A DNA stretch of 64,000 nucleotides, taken from the NCBI GenBank assembly GCA_950295325.1, contig OX485804.1, forward strand, positions 28,582,001-28,646,000. The letters run 5' to 3'. Each line of letters opens with the position of its first letter. Positions within the stretch are counted from its first letter, which is position 1. The stretch comes from Polytrichum commune (taxonomy: Eukaryota; Streptophyta; Polytrichopsida; Polytrichales; Polytrichaceae). A model generated the notes under the pieces. That model had not been told where the DNA came from, searched no databases, and saw only the letters and a list, made by a program, of their open reading frames with translations. This document shows, piece by piece, positions 58,881-64,000 of the stretch. A program made the translations under genes and the position numbers.

Positions 58881-60007
58881 TGCCATTTATGGTATTTAGT
58901 GCCACATGCAAGAGAATGTCACTTACCCTGTTTTGAGGCGCATGTTAGTTTACATTGATGATTAACAACTTCATCATAAGTGTCACCCCATGACACTTGG
59001 CGTTCAAGCGCTTACTAATGATATTCTGGCATGAGCATGTTCAATAGTGTTATGAGTTGCATGCCTATGTTACACAATGGTCTACAAGTTGACTAATGTG
59101 CACATAAATGACACTTGTCATTAGTATGCTCAAAAAGAATATGTTCCTCTTGCATACTAAAATGTAAACACATGACACTTGGCATTCGTACACTCAGGAA
59201 TATCTTCCCCTTACATACTAGAACGCAAGACTATCATCTAACATTTCCCAATGTGCTACTCTAAATGTCATAATGTAGAATTTATTTTTCATTTAAAGAA
59301 GATACTTATGTTGATGAATGGAATCAGACTGATAATTAACGGGTGTGACACTTTGAGACCTCTAGGCATCTACTTAAGGCCCTTTGCAAACAGTGTACGT
59401 GATACTAAATACCATAACGGTGTAGTTCTATACACCTACTTGTGTGTGTAATACTAGTCGAGTGTTTTCTCTTTTACTAGTAGATGATATGAATCTCATT
59501 CAAGCTCTTTCTAAGTTACTTGATGTGGGTGTCATGAAGTTAGGTTAACTTTGCAAACACAAAAACAAAAACAAAAACAAAAAAGCTATCACTATCTAGT
59601 AGTATCAAAAAGTGGCTAAGGATTCGTGGTGTTTACATAAACTCATTCATTAAGAAGGTGAAATTGTAGGAAACTAGATTATAGGCAACACTACCTATTT
59701 ATAGAGTAATTAACTCCGGAAATAACTTCAAATACCTTGAATTAGTCTTAAGAACTCTAGTTGAAATGAGCTGCCAGCCCTCAACCTTGTATGGGATTTT
59801 TTTTTTTGAAGTCCCTTCATCTACAATGGACGAGTTTACATGGATGTCATGAACCCCAAGCCCCAAAAAGTCACATCATAAAGTAAATTCATGTTGAACA
59901 ATTAATGGCCAAAACTTTGTGGTGCAGACATAAAATCAACTACAGGGAATGTGAAAATGCATAAGTATCTTGGATGTCTCCATTTTGGATGACTTGGCAA
60001 TGGATTC
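58881..60007. other. No gene seen
   Basis: AT-rich. A short segment near 59375-59460 (GGCCCTTTGCAAA, GTGATACTAAATACCAT) resembles 11890-11960 inside the hAT. Confidence 0.45.
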
Positions 60008-61174
60008 GCCCCGGGCTAGATCATATCTTCATTCGGTGGACCCCGCCTCTCCCTCGCCTCCTTCACTGCCCGCCCCTGCGTGGAAATTCTTCTCCGTTGG
60101 GAACCACTGTGACAATGCTTGGTCACTTAACCCCTAAGTGCCCAAGCCTTTCGGAATGCACTTTTCCTAAGAAATATGTGCATGGCTTTAATACAATCCC
60201 CAATGGAGGAATTTGTCTTTTATCCAAAATCTAACCGTATAGATGTTTAAAGAACTTGTTTATTAGTATGCATACCAATTTTGAGACCGAGATTGCATAA
60301 GAGTTGTGAGATACAAACAGGAGAAATGTATACATTCTTTTTTTTGTATGCCGCCCCTCCCCACAATGTTGGTATGATTTGCTCATAAGTGTTTTTAGGA
60401 GTTTGAGGTGACATGAACAACTCCAACATGTGAAAGAATACAAAAATGTGATTCCAAAGACCCTATGTATGCATATAGAGCTATCCCAATCATTTCGCAA
60501 TCCTCCTTGCAATTCTTGAAATGCATTTTCTTTATTTTAACACTTGACGATTTGATATTGCAAATTACTTCACATTGGTAATTGTGAATACTAATATTCA
60601 ACGGTCAAAAATACGGAATTTTTTTACTCTTTCCACTACGACACTTTTCAAAAGAAATGAATAATGAGAACTCTTTGGATGTCAAAAACAAGTACAATAG
60701 TCCAATTAGCTGAAACATTGAGGAAGTAGTAAAGCACTTTCTCCACCCATTCCCTACATCACGGACACATATGCCTTTCCGACCCTCTCTAAAATCGAAT
60801 ATTTACTCTTTTTGGTCAAAAATGCCTCAATCCAAAAGTTGCCCTTCCATACTGCCCGCCAAAAAAATTTACGCGGTCAAAGGAATTTTACCTGCCCACA
60901 CACAAACGAGCCGAAATTTTTGATCAACCATATATGGTTGCTCGGGCACTTAGGGGTTAAGCCATTAAGCTCCTTTGGCATGTGAAGTCCATCATTTCAC
61001 TTGGGAATAATGAAAATGATGTCAACTTGAATATTTGTAATTTTGACCAGGTATTGTCACATTGGTTCCCAAGAAAGAAGAGTTCCCATGCAAGTGTGGG
61101 CAGGAAGACTGGGCAATGAAGAAGGCATGGGAAGGGTGGGGCCCAACTGAATGAAGATGTGATCTAGCCGGGGC
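60008..61174. mobile_element. Candidate MULE-type element with long terminal inverted repeats (1,167 bp)
   Basis: The left end GCCCCGGGCTAGATCATATC and the inverse of the right end GCCCCGGCTAGATCACATCT are near-identical. Similarity continues inwards for about 140 bp (CTTCATTC, GGGAACCA, TGTGACAAT). A second inverted pair, CACTTAACCCCTAAGTGCCC and GGGCACTTAGGGGTTAAG, lies further in. No target duplication is convincing and no transposase frame is present. Confidence 0.6.
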
Positions 61175-61311
61175 ATGAAGTTCATACTAAGTTTATAATA
61201 CTAATATTGTATCCTCTCTTTACTAGATGACAACTTTGTATCAAGCTCTTACTAAGCTACTTTATGTGGGTGTCATGAAGCGTAGCCGTGCAAAACAAAG
61301 CGCTATCACTA

Positions 61312-61715
61312 CACTCAAATATTGTATTTAGTGTCACCAATTCTATGTGTCTTGCTCCCTACTAATTGTAAAACTGCCCGTGTAGTGTCACCAACACCAA
61401 ATGTTAACCGAAACATTATTTGTCATTCCTTGTCAAAACAATTTGGGCATAGAGATATACAATGTTGCAATTGTTGTCACTTCCTAAGTGGCTTTTCATC
61501 CAAATTTCAATCATTAATGACAATATTTTATTACATGAATGTTAGGATGTGGAATATGCCAAGCTTTGTTCCAATAATTGGCATTTGGATGAACTAAAAG
61601 CAAGTTGGGATGATAATATAAATATTTTAATACTTATTCATAAAAAGTGTCACTAGAAAAGTTATCAAAAGTGACATAACATACAAAGATGACACCAAGT
61701 ACAATCTTTAGTGTA
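61312..61715. repeat. ATTTAGTGTCACC repeat family, another copy
   Basis: About 400 bp colinear with 58510-58880, from CAAATATTGTATTTAGTGTC to CAATCTTTAGTGTATCTAG. Confidence 0.7.
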
Positions 61716-61722
61716 TCTAGTA

Positions 61723-61849
61723 CTCCCTCCGTCCCAAAATGATTGTCCTATCCCCCCTCCCCGAGTTTTATGTCTCAAAATGTTTGGGATGAAACATTTT
61801 GGGATGAAAAACTCTAGGGGGTAGGACAATCATTTTGGGACAGAGGGAG
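61723..61849. mobile_element. Stowaway-type MITE (127 bp)
   Basis: It begins CTCCCTCCGTCCCAAAATGA and ends with the inverse (TCATTTTGGGACAGAGGGAG). TA flanks it on both sides (61721-61722 and 61850-61851). These are the classic Tc1/mariner-derived Stowaway termini and target site. Confidence 0.93.
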
Positions 61850-61851
61850 TA

Positions 61852-62658
61852 CCAAAAAGTCACCTCATAATGTGTATTTGTGTTGTAAAATTAGTGGGCT
61901 AGGGTTTGTGATGTCTACATCAAACTCTACTATAAGGAAGGAAAAAAACACATGAATATCTTGAATAACTCTATTTCAAACAATTTGACTATGGAAACAA
62001 AATCAAAAACCTCAATCTTGTCTACTCTAATCATCCCGATTAGTGTGTATATTATTCGAAGTTACACAATGCTATAACCATTCTAATGGAACATATTGTT
62101 TTACCAAGCAAGGTCATTTATGTTCTATGTTGTCCAAACGACCTATTGGACTCCTGAGTAAACGGTTATTGCACCACGTAAACTCTAAATAAGTAACACA
62201 CACTAATTTGGGATAATCAAAGTATTGGGATCTAGTTGGAATGCATTTCTAGCACCTCATACCAATTATGTAGTACTAATTATGTATTCTCTCTTTGCTT
62301 TCTATGGTACTTTATATGGGTATCACAAAGCCTAAGCTTGTAAACAAATATAAAGAAAACTAGCATATCTACCAAAAAGTCAGTCACATCATAGTGTGTA
62401 ATTCATGAGATACAATTGATGGCCAAAGCTCCGTGGTGTCTACGTAAACTCAACCATAAGGAACGTGAGAAAACGTCCAAATCCTTGAATATTTCTATTC
62501 TAGTTGATTTGATTCCATGTATGAGATCAAAGACAAGTCGATTTTGTTTACTCAAACAATTTGAACCCGTGCTCAATTTGTAAGGAATTTCTTCTACCTC
62601 AATGCCCCTTTATCCACAATACATGTCGAAGTTTGGATCCAAAAGTGTTTAGGAATTA
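61852..62658. other. No gene seen
   Basis: AT-rich spacer with short chance frames. Confidence 0.45.
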
Positions 62659-63161
62659 AGGGCCACTTCACACACGAGCCAAAAGCCGTGACCGTGAAAT
62701 TGTGAGAGCCCAAAAGAAAGTGTCCAAAGGCCGTCCCACCACTCCTCCAACATCATGTAGTGTGGTCACGGATCCTCAAGTGTACTGTGAAGTCATATGT
62801 GACTAGACCCTCAACTAGATGCTATTTCAAGGAATTTTTATTCATGCATGTCCTCACACATGATAGAAATAGAATAAATCAACAATTGTGAGCATTCGGA
62901 GTGCCATGGTCTCCTGGTTTTGTGCTAGAGCAACCTCCAAGAGGTCATTTTTGAAAATAGTCCAATTGACCATGAAATATGATCCATTCAATGCCATGTA
63001 GGAATCCATGTAGACTTTTACATGCATCTTGCATTCACATACTCCATTGGTCCCTCGAGCGTAGTGTGAAGCGAACTTGGACCGGCTCTGCCTTTTCCAC
63101 CAATGAGAGTGCTTGAAGTGTAATGGTCACAGGCTCTCAGTCTCGTGTGTGAAGTGGCCCT
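62659..63161. mobile_element. MITE, family with AGGGCCACTTCACACACGAG ends (copy 2, 503 bp)
   Basis: The left AGGGCCACTTCACACACGAG and right CTCGTGTGTGAAGTGGCCCT are inverse with 19-20 bp identity. The interior matches copy 1 (29861-30298) on the opposite strand. Flanks (AGGAATTA and AGGTATAC) give no clean duplication. Confidence 0.8.
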
Positions 63162-63925
63162 AGGTATACACCATAATCACAAAAGAGATCTATCATGCAT
63201 AGGGTTTTTTTTTACAATTGAGGTGGAGTGTTCCGATTGGTTGAGAGCCAAATGTTACACACAAGAAGTTTGTCGGAGTAGCTTCATTGGTTTTGAAACC
63301 AAATTAATTAATTCCTTAAGTGAAGTGTGCCACATGTCATGCAGTAGTTGGTTGGTTGGTTGGTTGGTTGGAATGTTTTGAAAAAGTTGATGTACCATGG
63401 GAATGAAGTCAATTTTGGTTACAAAGCACTTGAACTAAAAAGCTACTAGCTACATTTGACAAAGGTCCAAGTCCAAAGTACGAAGAAAATGGAGTGGCCC
63501 AAACCCTAGGTTAACCTCTTCCCCACCACCAAACTTGTGAGTCCCAACTTGAAAAAACATTCCACCCAATTTGGAAGTCCAATCTTCACTCTTATGTTCG
63601 ATTTTGAGATCAAATGTAAGGTCCGTGAAGTGGTGTTTGGGACTCAAAGTTTTTTGGACATGAACCCTAATGTAATTCCATTTTGGGGTATGAAGGTTTA
63701 TCCACAAGGGTGGCATCCAAGTTGTCCATTGTTCAAGAATGACAAACATGACCATCATAACGTCACTCAATTACATTTGAATGAAGCATGTTCTCTTTCT
63801 AGACCTAGGAAGATTCACTCCCAATCTCCCATGCATTTCAAAGTCATACAAAATCTTAAGCAAGATTACATATTTGTTCATGTTTTTAAGAAGGTTGGAT
63901 GCATCAATTTTGATTTATGATATTT
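63162..63925. other. No supportable gene
   Basis: A 127-codon frame (63537-63920) and an antisense frame overlap without recognisable family. GGTT tetranucleotides occur at about 63346-63370. Confidence 0.4.
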
Positions 63926-64000
63926 CACTAGTAGAAAACTATGCCCAAAAAAACCGCAGCCAAAAAATAAGCGTTTTGGTGCGTGTAATATACCATTAGA
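63926..64000 (+). mobile_element. Left end of another CACTA element (truncated by window edge)
   Basis: CACTAGTAGAAAACTATGCC shares its first 13 bases with the left end of the CACTA element at 8652. The rest lies beyond the window. Confidence 0.6.

Noticed and set aside
59974-60234. 86-codon frame rich in Pro and Trp
   Set aside because: Mostly terminal inverted repeat of the MULE-like element; its complement recurs at 61 kb.
63537-63920. 127-codon frame
   Set aside because: No domain, an antisense frame of similar length, and location between repeats. Chance is more likely.
1-64000. CRISPR arrays, bacterial operons, rRNA genes
   Set aside because: No regularly spaced identical repeats with unique spacers, and the gene content is clearly eukaryotic. 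No rRNA or convincing tRNA sequence was recognised by eye.

Overview
The window looks like nuclear DNA of a land plant. The evidence is a chloroplast-targeted DUF819 membrane protein gene, an EPC1-like GT64 glycosyltransferase gene, GT-AG introns of about 0.2-1 kb, and plant-type transposons (hAT, CACTA, Stowaway, MULE-like). The transposon cargo and the LINE type suggest a seed-free plant such as a bryophyte, fern or lycophyte. That last step is inference with low confidence.

Region 1 (about 1-29 kb) is a nest of mobile elements. The outermost is a decayed non-LTR retrotransposon on the minus strand, running from at least 28.7 kb past the left edge of the window. Read 5' to 3' it has tandem 5' repeats, an ORF1 with a possible RNA-binding fold and a coiled coil, and a very long Lys/His/Pro/Tyr-rich leader that is partly triplicated. 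Next come a 2A-like ribosome-skipping motif, an APE-type endonuclease, a reverse transcriptase, RNase H, a zinc knuckle and a C-terminal block resembling a restriction-like endonuclease. Two endonucleases in one element is the layout described for Dualen/RandI of Chlamydomonas.

The RNase H-proximal part of that LINE is split by a 16,659-bp hAT element (1979-18637). It has perfect 13-bp terminal inverted repeats and a perfect 8-bp target duplication, and deleting it in silico rejoins the LINE reading frame. The hAT carries a BED/DUF659/dimerisation transposase with a long acidic tail. It also carries three further genes on the other strand: a coiled-coil plus RING-like gene, a small unknown gene and a protein-kinase-like gene. 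The three long genes each sit downstream of a CCGTCCGC-type minisatellite followed by a TATA box, which suggests a shared promoter module. All four genes are damaged. The RING-like gene is itself split by a 1,721-bp CACTA element with a 3-bp target duplication.

Region 2 (29-36 kb) has no convincing host gene. It holds MITEs, a long foldback repeat, a hairpin and a tandem duplication.

Region 3 (36-56 kb) is the host gene island. It contains (i) a plus-strand gene of eight exons (37343-41875, about 606-610 codons) for a conserved protein with a histone-fold-like segment; (ii) a plus-strand six-exon DUF819 gene (45695-50431, 474 codons plus stop); (iii) a convergent minus-strand five-exon GT64 gene (55325-51463, 353 codons plus stop). 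In each model exon phases agree at every junction and the exon lengths sum to a multiple of three.

Region 4 (56-64 kb) is repeat-rich and without a supportable gene. It holds CACTA-like and hAT-like MITEs nested in an older repeat, a candidate MULE with long inverted repeats, a Stowaway MITE, and the start of another CACTA element at the right edge.
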